Assembly: GCF_004341235.1 (NCBI RefSeq)
Contig: NZ_SLUP01000001.1
Location: 124,001-188,000, forward strand
DNA: 64,000 bases
Direction of reading: 5' to 3'
Origin: Mariniflexile fucanivorans
GTDB taxonomy: Bacteria > Bacteroidota > Bacteroidia > Flavobacteriales > Flavobacteriaceae
Shown here: piece by piece, positions 54,347 through 62,600 of the stretch
How positions within the stretch are numbered: position 1 is the stretch's first letter
Layout: each line of letters opens with the position of its first letter
Made by a program: the position numbers and the translations under genes
The notes under the pieces: generated by a model
Databases searched by the model: none
What the model was told of the DNA's origin: nothing
What the model saw: only the letters and a program-made list of their open reading frames with translations

Positions 54347-54711
54347 AAAGTAGTTTAATTATAATTAAGTAATAAATGTAATGAAAATGGTTTTTTATAA
54401 ATAAGATTTTAATATAAAGTGATGCATTGACATTATTATTTATAACATTTATAAATACCAATTAGGGCTTTAATTAACAATACTACACAATTTGAACTAA
54501 AGAAGACTTAGTTTGTTACCTTTTTTCAAAGGAAATAATGCCCTAAAACAAAAAAGCATCCCGATTTTCTATACAGAAAAAAGGAAAGCTTCTCATTGGA
54601 ATACCAAATTGCTCTGGTAAACTACTTTCCCGAATTACTTCGGGAACAACACAACTTCTTTATAAGTGCCAAAAAAAGCCCTAATCTCTTAGAGCTTTTT
54701 AGCAATTTTCG
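54347..54711. other. Intergenic stretch between glgP-like gene and tRNA-Asp
   Basis: Contains no gene. A perfect 8-bp inverted repeat (TTCCCGAA/TTCGGGAA at 54627-54646) of unknown role lies near its right part, in a somewhat GC-richer block (54540-54650) that may be part of a dispersed repeat. The tRNA terminator begins at 54671. Confidence 0.5.
54671..54700 (-). terminator. Terminator of tRNA-Asp
   Basis: Minus strand: AAAAAGCTCTAA and TTAGGGCTTTTT (11 or 12 pairs) with a GAGA loop and a U-tract, just downstream of the tRNA. Confidence 0.75.
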
Positions 54712-54785
54712 CGGTCTGGACGGGACTCGAACCCGCGACCTTCGCCGTGACAGGGCGACATTCTAACCAACTGAACTACCAGACC
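54712..54785 (-). tRNA. tRNA-Asp (anticodon GTC)
   Basis: A 74-nt cloverleaf on the minus strand: acceptor stem GGTCTGG/CCAGACC, D-loop with AGTTCAGTTGGTTAGAA, anticodon stem TCGCC/GGCGA with loop CTGTCAC (anticodon GTC), T-arm GCGGGTTCGAACCCG and discriminator G. All stems pair. CCA is not encoded. Confidence 0.95.
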
Positions 54786-54866
54786 GTTGCTTTATTGCGG
54801 TTGCAAATATACATGCCTTTTTTAATATCTCAAATCTTTTTTAAAGTTTTTTTAAAAAGATTTTTA

Positions 54867-55796
54867 TCAAATAAACTTTTTACGCTCTATCATATAGGTT
54901 GTCAGTATGTTATTGAAATCTTTATTTACATCAGCCTCAACATATTTTATTTGATATTGTAAGCATTTTAGCTTTAAAGCTTCAAAATATTCATTTACAG
55001 CACGACTATAATTTTCCTTAATACTATCGGCATATAAATTAATATAATCGCCAGTTTCAACATCAATAAATCGTTTTGGCTTATTATCGAAGTTAAAATT
55101 TAACTCCTTTTCTTTATCAAATACATGAAATAATATCACTTCGTGCTTATTATATTTTAAATGCCGAAGCGCTTCAAATAACTTAGCTTCATCTTCCGAA
55201 GTTTGAAACATATCAGTAAATAAGAAAATCATAGAACGCTTATGTATTTTCTCTGCAATGAGATGTAAATACTTATAAGTCTCTGTTTTCTTATGCATTG
55301 GTTTGGAAACAACTGCCTCACTTAAATGACTCAACAACATTTGGTGGTGGCGCTCACTACCCTTCTCTGGCGCATAATAATCGTAAGCGTCACTATAGAT
55401 ACTTAAACCTACAGCATCACGCTGTTTTTTTAAAATTTGCATTAAAGATGCTGCTGCTAAAACCGAAAATGAAATTTTATTAAGGCTATCAATAGAAAAT
55501 GAACGCATTTCTGGGTAATGCATCGAACTACTATTATCTAAAATGATATGGCAACGTAAATTGGTTTCATCATCGTAACGTTTGGTGTAAAGTTTTTCTG
55601 TTTTTGCAAATAGCTTCCAATCGATATGGCGGGTGCTTTCTCCTTTATTATATATTTTGTGCTCCGCAAATTCTGCCGAAAACCCATGAAACGGACTTTT
55701 GTGCATACCTGCAATAAAACCTTCGACTACCTGTTTTGCAAGTAATTCTATATTTTTAAAGCCTTCAGCTTTATTAAGTTCGTTTTGTATATTCAT
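54867..55796 (-). CDS. DUF58 domain protein
   Basis: The 309-residue protein has the DUF58 signature GESTRHIDWKLFAKTEKLYTKRY (near residue 52). A VWA-like metal-site start ILDNSSSMHY with a D-x-S-x-S pattern (MIDAS-like) follows, then the AAASLMQILKKQRDAVGLSIY helix. Family members usually sit beside a MoxR ATPase gene. Here clpP and the tRNA flank it instead. Function unknown. Confidence 0.85.
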   Translation of the reverse strand: MNIQNELNKAEGFKNIELLAKQVVEGFIAGMHKSPFHGFSAEFAEHKIYNKGESTRHIDWKLFAKTEKLYTKRYDDETNLRCHIILDNSSSMHYPEMRSFSIDSLNKISFSVLAAASLMQILKKQRDAVGLSIYSDAYDYYAPEKGSERHHQMLLSHLSEAVVSKPMHKKTETYKYLHLIAEKIHKRSMIFLFTDMFQTSEDEAKLFEALRHLKYNKHEVILFHVFDKEKELNFNFDNKPKRFIDVETGDYINLYADSIKENYSRAVNEYFEALKLKCLQYQIKYVEADVNKDFNNILTTYMIERKKFI

Positions 55797-55811
55797 CCCC
55801 TCCTAACCTAA

Positions 55812-55843
55812 AGCCCCACCTAACCTCCCCAAAGGGGAGGAAC
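55812..55843. repeat. Palindromic repeat unit A at the DUF58/clpP junction
   Basis: AGCCCCACCT, then CCTCCCC/GGGGAGG arms around AAA, then AAC. Same unit as at 42829-42862. Confidence 0.7.
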
Positions 55844-55921
55844 ACTCATGAGGTAAAAAAGTTTATTATTTAATATTTAAAAATTCGCAATTATTAGAAT
55901 TCGTTGCCATAACAGTAAGAG

Positions 55922-55946
55922 TTTCCCCTTCGGGGGTTAGGGGGAC
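55922..55946. repeat. Palindromic repeat unit B at the clpP stop
   Basis: CCCCTTCGGGGGTTAGGGGG, whose last bases form part of the clpP stop codon. Same unit as at 42946-42970. Confidence 0.7.
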
Positions 55947-56488
55947 TAAATTACCCCATCAACAATACCGTATTCTACAGATTCCTGAGCGCCCATCCAA
56001 TGGTCGCGATTAAAATCTTTCATTACTTTATCAAATGTTTGCCCACAATTATCTGCCAATATATGAGCGCTTAATTCTTTGGTAATTATAATTTCTTTAG
56101 CCGTAATTTCAATATCACTCGCTTGACCACTAGCACCACCACTTGGTTGATGAATCATTACACGGGCATGTGGCTGTATAAAACGTTTTCCTTTTGCTCC
56201 AGCGGAAAGGATAATAGACCCCATTGAGGCAGCAAAACCTGTACAAATAGTTGAAACTTCACTGTTTAAAGATTTAATACAATCGTAAATAGCAAAACCA
56301 GAGGTTACATAACCTCCTGGGCTATTTATGTATAATTGAATATCACCCGTACCTAAAGCGTCTAAATACAGCAACCTATCAATAACATGTTTAGCTGATG
56401 AATCATCAACTTGCCCCCATAGAAACACTTTACGTTGCTCTATTAATTTACTATCAATAGCATCTTGAACTTTTATTTTATCACTCAT
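55946..56488 (-). CDS. clpP: ClpP-family protease, short paralog
   Basis: The 180-residue ClpP-like serine protease has catalytic residues Ser88 (AASMG), His113 (MIHQPSGG) and Asp162 (NRDHW). The oligomerisation handle QASDIEITAKEIIITKELS is typical. It is shorter than the 220-residue main ClpP of Bacteroidota because it lacks much of the N-terminal segment. No clpX or trigger-factor gene is adjacent, so it may be a second copy with another role. The repeat unit at its stop suggests a repeat insertion trimmed or abutted the end. Confidence 0.85.
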   Translation of the reverse strand: MSDKIKVQDAIDSKLIEQRKVFLWGQVDDSSAKHVIDRLLYLDALGTGDIQLYINSPGGYVTSGFAIYDCIKSLNSEVSTICTGFAASMGSIILSAGAKGKRFIQPHARVMIHQPSGGASGQASDIEITAKEIIITKELSAHILADNCGQTFDKVMKDFNRDHWMGAQESVEYGIVDGVI

Positions 56489-56514
56489 TTTTATTTAATT
56501 TTTATCTAAAATAA

Positions 56515-56545
56515 AAAAAGGTTTACCATTATGGCAAACCTTTTT
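56515..56545 (-). terminator. Terminator of trxA
   Basis: Minus strand AAAAAGGTTTgCCAT / ATGGtAAACCTTTTTTT hairpin with a U-tract, between trxA and clpP. Confidence 0.8.
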
Positions 56546-56566
56546 AACTTTCTTTTTCTTTATCTA

Positions 56567-56884
56567 TTACAAAAGCGCATCAATCGCCTCAGTATAAGCA
56601 TTTTTGGGAGCTACACCCACTTGACGCCCAACAACTTCACCATTTTGAAAAACCAAAACCGTAGGTATGTTACGCACGCCATATTTTGCTGCAAATTCTT
56701 GGTTTGCATCTACATCAACCTTTCCTACAACTGCTTTTCCATCGTATTCACTACTTATTTCTTCAATAATTGGGCCAACCATTCTACATGGTCCACACCA
56801 AGCAGCCCAAAAATCAACCAAAACTGGTTTACTACTTTTTAATACTGTTTCCTCAAACGTTGCGTCTGTTATTTCTAGTGCCAT
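56567..56884 (-). CDS. trxA: Thioredoxin
   Basis: This 105-residue cytosolic dithiol oxidoreductase has the active site WCGPC (Cys30, Cys33), the cis-Pro loop NIPTVLVF, and the usual length for thioredoxin. It serves thioredoxin reductase as electron carrier. Single gene. Confidence 0.95.
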   Translation of the reverse strand: MALEITDATFEETVLKSSKPVLVDFWAAWCGPCRMVGPIIEEISSEYDGKAVVGKVDVDANQEFAAKYGVRNIPTVLVFQNGEVVGRQVGVAPKNAYTEAIDALL

Positions 56885-57215
56885 AATGTTTATATTTTTT
56901 AATTCGTACTTTTTATTAATTACACAAAATTAGTCAAAAAATTCTCTAAAGTTTACAAGGTAACAATTTGTTTTCTTTATACTAATATTGTTTTGTATTA
57001 TTATTACTTTTTTTTGCGCATAAACCGCCTATTCTTTATATCTCTTTTTTTTCCTACCTTAAAAAAGAATGCCTCTTTTATCCTCTACACAAGTTAAAAC
57101 TTTTTTTTTAAAATTCTTACTAAAAAAAAGACAAATACAACATTTTATCCAGAAAATTTTTATTTATTAGGATTCCTAACTATATTTGTAATGCTATAAT
57201 TTAAACTTAGAAACC
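56885..57215. other. Intergenic region with promoter and MarR-like site
   Basis: The first 270 bp are AT-rich with no gene. The end carries the palindrome TTAGGATTCCTAA and a TATATTTG box, described separately. Confidence 0.6.
57167..57188 (+). promoter_or_regulatory. Operator TTAGGATTCCTAA and -7 box TATATTTG upstream of the CPVC protein
   Basis: A perfect 6-bp inverted repeat with one central base (57167-57179) is followed 1 bp later by TATATTTG, which matches TAnnTTTG. A repressor bound here would block the promoter. Same palindrome as the copies at 57466, 57486 and 57998. Confidence 0.7.
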
Positions 57216-57449
57216 ATGAGTAAATCAGTTTTTTATCACGCAGGATGCCCTGTTTGCATAAGTGCAGAACACGACATTATTGAATTAATAGGTGCCAACA
57301 ATGTGGAAATTGTACACTTTGGCAAAGACAAATCTAGAATTGCAGAAGCAGAGAAAAAAGGTATTAAATCGGTTCCTGCACTAGTTACCCCGACAGGACA
57401 TGTTTTACACATTAATTTTGGTGCTTCTATACAAGATGTAAAAGGCTAA
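57216..57449 (+). CDS. Thioredoxin-like miniprotein with CPVC motif
   Basis: The 77-residue protein has a thioredoxin/glutaredoxin-like fold outline (VFYHAGCPVCISAEHDIIEL, then VEIVHFGKDKSRI, then the cis-Pro-like KSVPALVTPTGH). The active site CPVC is at residues 11-14. It probably works as a small redox or disulfide shuttle in the cytosol. It is followed by a DUF2024 gene and a MarR gene, all with the same operator. Confidence 0.75.
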   Translation: MSKSVFYHAGCPVCISAEHDIIELIGANNVEIVHFGKDKSRIAEAEKKGIKSVPALVTPTGHVLHINFGASIQDVKG

Positions 57450-57465
57450 TTTTTTAATTCCTAAA

Positions 57466-57502
57466 GTTAGGATTCCTAATTTTATTTAGAATCCTAACTT
57501 TA
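57466..57502 (+). promoter_or_regulatory. Double operator in a large inverted repeat before the DUF2024 gene
   Basis: GTTAGGATTCCTAA (57466-57479) and TTAGAATCCTAAC (57486-57498) face each other. Together AAAGTTAGGATTC and GAATCCTAACTTT form a perfect 13-bp hairpin arm pair. TAACTTTA after the second copy is one base from a -7 box. Confidence 0.65.
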
Positions 57503-57515
57503 AAAACAAAAAACT

Positions 57516-57779
57516 ATGGAAGTATCTGTATGGGACACCTATGTAAAAAGAGAGGATGGCAAAGCTATGTCGTTTGATATTTTAGTGCCTAGCGATTTAA
57601 AAAACGGAGATACCATTTTACTATATGGAAACACTTACTTAAAGAGTAAACCGTTTAAAACAGAAACTTTAACATCCAATGGATGTGTTTTTTGCCATTT
57701 AGAACAGGCTACCGGTCTTATTAAAGAACAAATTGAAAATAAAGGATTTTATATAAAAGAAATACGAAATTGCGGTTAA
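57516..57779 (+). CDS. DUF2024 family protein
   Basis: The 87-residue protein MEVSVWDTYVKREDGKAMSF has an SNGCVFCHLEQA motif (two Cys plus His) and a C-terminal Cys. This matches DUF2024 proteins of unknown function. The cysteine motif fits a redox or metal role shared with its neighbours. Start ATG is 13 nt after the second operator copy. Confidence 0.75.
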   Translation: MEVSVWDTYVKREDGKAMSFDILVPSDLKNGDTILLYGNTYLKSKPFKTETLTSNGCVFCHLEQATGLIKEQIENKGFYIKEIRNCG

Positions 57780-57990
57780 TTTATTTAGAAATAATCTAAT
57801 AGAGGTAATTAATTAAAATCTGTTTTACCTATACATGAACTAACATTTTAATTAATTTCCAAATTCAATTTTAACCCCGATAGTCAGTCTGTCCCAATAG
57901 ATATCAGGATTGTCGAAGACTTCGTATTAGATGCATTTCGACAAGCTCAATGTGACAATAAGCATAAAATTGGAAGTAAAAATAATTTCA
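57780..57990. repeat. Intergenic region with dispersed inverted repeat
   Basis: TTGTCGAAGAC (near 57914) and TTTCGACAAGCTCAATGTGACA (near 57938) form an inverted pair around about 15 nt. The sequence resembles the CTGTCGAAGACT/TTTCGACAAGCTC intergenic repeat of Flavobacteriaceae. No gene is present. Confidence 0.55.
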
Positions 57991-57997
57991 TCTAGAG

Positions 57998-58016
57998 GTT
58001 AGGATTACTAACTTTG
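57998..58016 (+). promoter_or_regulatory. Operator GTTAGGATTACTAAC overlapping -7 box TAACTTTG of the MarR gene
   Basis: Operator at 57998-58012 with perfect 5-bp arms (GTTAG/CTAAC). The -7 box TAACTTTG (58009-58016) begins inside its right arm, so binding would block RNA polymerase. This suggests autoregulation by the gene it precedes. Confidence 0.7.
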
Positions 58017-58046
58017 TGGAACAAACTTAATTTGGCAGTTTTTATT

Positions 58047-58649
58047 ATGAACAGTCCTTTATTCAACCCGAATAATCAAGTAACCGATTTAAGCAACAAA
58101 ATAGTGGCGGGATTGGAACGTATTTCTGAAGCTTTTAAAGTGCTACTTTGGGAAAAAGCAAAGGCATTAGGATTGAGCCCCATACAAATTCAATTACTTA
58201 TTTTTATTGCTTATCATAAAATGGCGTTTTGCACCGTTACCCATTTAGCTAAAGAATTCAACGTAACAAAACCAACCATAAGCGATGCGGTTCGGGTGTT
58301 GATTAACAAGGGTTTTATTGAAAAAATATTTCCGACTTCAGATAGTAGAAGTTACACCATACAACTAACCGATGAAGGCAAACAAATGGTTTCTGAAACC
58401 GAAAACTTTGCGCTTCCCATAAAAACGCAACTTAATAATACAGAGGCATCCGATTTAAATTCACTTTTTAAAACAATTAGTAACCTTATTTTTCAGCTGA
58501 ATAAAAACGGTATTTTAACCGTTCAACGTACCTGTTATGCTTGTAAATTTCATCAAAAAATTCAGGATTCAGATTATTGCAATTTGTTGGAAAAGGAATT
58601 ATTGAATTCTGAAATTAGAATTGATTGTCCGGAGTTTGAGGGGAAATGA
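58047..58649 (+). CDS. MarR-family regulator with C-terminal cysteine cluster
   Basis: The 200-residue regulator starts at MNSPLFNPNN (ATG 58047). An upstream TTG falls inside the promoter. A winged-helix MarR domain (VTHLAKEFNVTKPTISDAVR, RSYTIQLTDEGKQM) follows. The C-terminal 45 residues contain RTCYACKFHQK ... YCNLL ... IDCPEF, with Cys-x2-Cys, His, Cys and Cys spaced as if to bind a metal or Fe-S cluster. It likely senses oxidative or metal stress and represses the two upstream genes and itself. Sensing is inference. Confidence 0.75.
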   Translation: MNSPLFNPNNQVTDLSNKIVAGLERISEAFKVLLWEKAKALGLSPIQIQLLIFIAYHKMAFCTVTHLAKEFNVTKPTISDAVRVLINKGFIEKIFPTSDSRSYTIQLTDEGKQMVSETENFALPIKTQLNNTEASDLNSLFKTISNLIFQLNKNGILTVQRTCYACKFHQKIQDSDYCNLLEKELLNSEIRIDCPEFEGK

Positions 58650-58712
58650 AATTATTGAATTCTTTGGTGCTTATATGTTAACGCCACTAAGCGGGAGGTA
58701 GCATTAAGATTT
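58650..58712. other. Short gap with GCCACTAAGC repeat fragment
   Basis: GCCACTAAGCGGGAGG at 58683-58698 shares GCCACTAAGC with a hairpin at 59338-59385, so the toxin-antitoxin genes lie between two copies of a short element. Confidence 0.4.
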
Positions 58713-59003
58713 TTAAATAGGTTCTTGCTTGCTTCCTCTAAAATTAATAATTTCTATGAGTTCTTTTTTTGCTTGTATTCTATAAATGATGTAGTTATTT
58801 TTATCCACTAAACCTTTATGTACATTTATATATTTTCCTGTTCCTGGACAGATTTTTGGATATTTGCTTATGCGATCTAAAAGGTCTCTTAAATTTTGTT
58901 CTAAATTAAGAATCTCTAGGGCTGTCCATTCTTCTTCTAAATATTCTATAACCTTATTTAAACCTCTTTCAGCTTGTGGTGTCCAAACAATTTTTAATGC
59001 CAT
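58713..59003 (-). CDS. ParE/RelE-type toxin
   Basis: This 96-residue RelE/ParE-superfamily protein has VWTPQAERGLNKVIEYLEEEW near the start, then LLDRISKYPKICPGTG and NNYIIYRIQAKKELIEIIN. The ParE pattern and small size fit a toxin acting on gyrase or on mRNA. It overlaps the antitoxin gene by 10 bp. Confidence 0.8.
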   Translation of the reverse strand: MALKIVWTPQAERGLNKVIEYLEEEWTALEILNLEQNLRDLLDRISKYPKICPGTGKYINVHKGLVDKNNYIIYRIQAKKELIEIINFRGSKQEPI

Positions 59004-59221
59004 TTCTCAAAACGTTTCATTAAAGTTTCATCAGTAATGTAGTCCCCTTTATCTGCTTCGTTTATCCCTGTTTTGATTTCTTCTTGTTCTTCTTTAGACA
59101 TATCACTCCACCAATCCCCTTGTTCTTCTTCAAAAACTTTTTTAAGTTTAGCTAACAAACTTTCTTTCTGCGTTTGCAGTAATAGATGCATTAACTCTAA
59201 TTTTGTGGTTTCTATGTTCAT
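58994..59221 (-). CDS. Antitoxin of the ParE-type pair
   Basis: The 75-residue protein has an N-terminal helix region, an acidic middle (VFEEEQGDWWSDMSKEEQEE) and a C-terminal DETLMKRFEKWH that likely neutralises the toxin. The 10-bp overlap and order (antitoxin first) are typical of type II toxin-antitoxin operons. No recognisable ribbon-helix-helix motif. Confidence 0.7.
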   Translation of the reverse strand: MNIETTKLELMHLLLQTQKESLLAKLKKVFEEEQGDWWSDMSKEEQEEIKTGINEADKGDYITDETLMKRFEKWH

Positions 59222-59676
59222 AATCTAAAATTATTATATTACAAATATAAATTTTATTTCATTTACTAATTTACAAATTCTATTCGTAACTATATTCTAG
59301 TGTGTGTTTATTATTTTTTAACCATTCTTATCTACCAATCTTGTCGCCACTAAGCAGGAACTGGTGGGTCTTAGTAGGACAAGATTAAAGCAATTAAAGC
59401 GACAACCGTAATACCAATAATTTTATGTAAAAACCACAACAATCTCACCGCTATCACTAAGCTGTGCTTAATAGAAACAGTAGTAAGTCCTAATAAAACT
59501 AATTCTATAATTTAATTGTTCTACACTCGCAATAGCGATTGAAACGGCATCCTTTTTTGCCATTAAAAGCAAAAAAGATACAGTGGAAAGCGCGGTGCTT
59601 TAGCAATTGCCCTAATAATTAAAGTTAGTATGATATTATTGTTTTCTTAATTAGAAGATTCCTGCTTTCGCAGGAA
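59222..59676. repeat. Intergenic repeat region downstream of dnaE
   Basis: No gene. AATCTTGTC ... GACAAGATT (59338-59385) brackets ACTAAG/CTTAGT, giving a long imperfect hairpin. A structured repeat of about 100 nt is at 59522-59622 (GATTGAAACGGCATCC, then CTTTTTTGC/GCAAAAAAG hairpin, then ATACAGTGGAAAGC). ATTCCTGC...GCAGGAAT hairpin at 59656-59675. Confidence 0.6.
59656..59675 (-). terminator. ATTCCTGC hairpin after dnaE
   Basis: Minus strand: ATTCCTGC, GAAA loop (GNRA-type), GCAGGAAT. Near-identical to the hairpin after mpl. Confidence 0.5.
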
Positions 59677-62600
59677 TTAGTTTAACTTAAACATCACCTG
59701 TTCATTCTCCAGCTCATTCAACAATTCTTGAGATACGCGCACCTTTTGTTTTCTACTGGGCATTTGTAGTTTGATTTGTTCTTTATTATCATAAACCACA
59801 AAATTGAGCATTTGACTACCCGGATGCATTTGTAATAATTCTTTAAGTTTTGAAATTTTAGATTCCTTTAAATCGTCAATATTAAGCTGAATAGATAACT
59901 TTTTGGCATAGTTTTCCATCACATCATGCAGCAACTGGAAACTATTGAACTGCAACCTAGGGTCGCTTTTTTTACCTGTATCTTTATTTACCCAACCCTC
60001 TCGAATAAACGATTTAACAAAAACAAAATTGTTATTCATTAAAAAGTGTCTGAATTTTAAGTACTCTTCACCAAAAATGCGAAACTCGAAACTATCGGTG
60101 TAATCTTCAACGGTAAACATCGCCCATCCTTTTCCTTGTTTACTTACACGGTGTTGTACATCAGTTACCACACCACCGAAAACCAGTTCTCTATTCACAT
60201 AGGTCTCTAAATCTCTAAACAAGGCTAAATTGGCGTTACAAAACGTGTTCATTTCTATTCTAAAATCATCTAGTGGATGCCCAGAAATATAGATGCCCAC
60301 TACTTCTTTTTCGCGTGCTAATTTTTCCATAGTGCCCCACTCTTCGCATGGCGGTACTTGAGGTTCTGCAATTTGCACATCACTAGCATCGCCAAACAAA
60401 CTGACTTGCGCCGAATTTTCATTTTCTTGATGTTTATTTCCGTAACGAATCGCTTTTTCCAAAAAGGTTATTCCATCGCCTTCATCTTGAAAATATTGTG
60501 CGCGATGTGTTGTGCCAAAACCATCAAACCCTCCTGCCAACGCTAAATTTTCGAAGGCTTTTTTGTTGGCCGCTCGTAAATCGATACGCTTTGCTAAATC
60601 GAAAATAGACTTATACGGACCGTCTTTTTTTCTGTTATCAACAATGGTGATGACTGCGCCATGCCCAACCCCTTTTATGGCACCCATTCCAAAACGCACC
60701 GCATTATCTTTGTTTACTGAAAATTTATAGAAGGATTCATTTACATCAGGTCCTAAAACGTCCAACTTCATACGTTTACATTCTTCCATAAAGAAAGTAA
60801 CTTGTTTGATGTCGTTCATATTGTTAGATAGAACCGCCGCCATATATTCCGCTGGATAATGCGCTTTTAAATAGGCCGTTTGATAGGCAATCCATGCATA
60901 ACAGGTGGAATGCGATTTGTTGAAAGCATAACTTGCGAAAGCTTCCCAATCTTTCCAAACCTTTTCCAATACTTTGGCATCGTGCCCATTAGCACTCGCC
61001 TGTTCTACAAATTTGGGCTTCATTTTATCGAGTACCGCAATTTGCTTTTTACCCATCGCTTTTCTTAAAACGTCGGCTTCACCTTTTGTAAATCCTGCCA
61101 GTTTTTGCGACAGCAACATCACCTGCTCTTGATACACCGTAATACCATAGGTTTCTTTCAGGTATTCTTCCATAGCATCCAAATCATACTCAATGGGTTC
61201 GTCACCATGTTTACGGCGCGTAAAACTTGGAATGTATTCCATAGGCCCTGGACGGTACAAGGCATTCATGGCAATTAAATCTTCAAAAACGGTGGGTTTT
61301 AATTCTTTAAGATGTTTTTGCATTCCGGGAGACTCGTATTGGAACACACCAACAGTTTCTCCCTTTTGGAATAATTCATACGTTAATTCGTCATCTAATG
61401 GAAAGGTATCTGGATCTAATAAAATATCGTGTTTCGCTTTTACAATTTTAACGGTATCTTTAATTAAGGTTAATGTTTTCAACCCTAAAAAGTCCATTTT
61501 TAATAGTCCAGCTTCTTCTACTACCGAGTTATCAAATTGGGTAACGTATAAATCGGAATCTTTTGCCGTTGCCACAGGTACGAATTTGGTAATATCATCG
61601 GGTGTGATGATAACTCCACAAGCGTGAATACCCGTATTTCTAACCGAACCTTCTAAGATTCTCGCTAAGTTTACAGTTTCAGCTTCTAAATCGCTTCCTT
61701 CAGAAATATTTAAAAGCTGATTGACTTTTTCTAAATCTTCCGCTCTGAATTTACTGCCCAATTCCTTTTCACTTAAACCGAAAATTTTATTCAGTTTAGA
61801 CATGGTTGGAATTAATTTCGCTATTCTATCGGCATCAAATAATGGTAAATCGAGCACACGAGCCGTATCGCGAATAGACGATTTCGCCGCCATCGTACCA
61901 TAAGTGATAATTTGTGCTACTTGATTGCTTCCGTATTTTTTGATAACATAATCCATCACACGACTTCGACCTTCATCATCAAAATCGATATCGATATCGG
62001 GCATACTCACACGGTCTGGATTTAAGAAACGCTCAAAAAGCAAATCGTACTTAAGCGGATCGATATTGGTAATCCACAAACAATATGCAACCACCGAACC
62101 TGCTGCCGAACCACGACCCGGACCTACGGATACGTCCATTTTTCTAGCTTCACGAATAAAATCTTCAACAATTAAGAAATACCCTGGATATCCTGTATTT
62201 TGAATAACATCGAGTTCGAAATTAAGACGCTCCGTAACTTCATCTGAAAGTTCTTCACCATATCGTTTTTTGGCGCCTTCAAAGGTTAAGTACTTCAAAT
62301 AGGCATTTTCACCACGTTTACCACCATCAACTAAATCTTCTTCGTTCTTAAATTCTTCAGGAATGTTAAATGCAGGAAGCAAAACTTCACGTGCCAATTC
62401 GTAAGCTTCTACTTTATCTACAACTTCTTGTATGTTACTTATGGCTTCAGGAACATCTTTAAAAAGTTGCTTCATTTCTTCAGCAGATTTAAAATAATAT
62501 TCTTGATTTGGCAAACCATATCGATATCCACGACCACGACCAATAGGTGTTGCCTGCTTTTCACCGTCTTTCACACACAACAAAATATCGTGTGCATTGG

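Noticed and set aside
54620-54650. TTCCCGAA/TTCGGGAA hairpin as a terminator
   Set aside because: No T-run and no gene end nearby. Kept only as an unexplained inverted repeat.
57998-58046. Start of the MarR gene at the TTG of 58014
   Set aside because: It would lie inside the -7 box and operator. The ATG at 58047 fits promoter and family better.
61193-61627. 144-residue plus-strand frame inside dnaE
   Set aside because: It lies opposite a strongly conserved polymerase domain. No start context.
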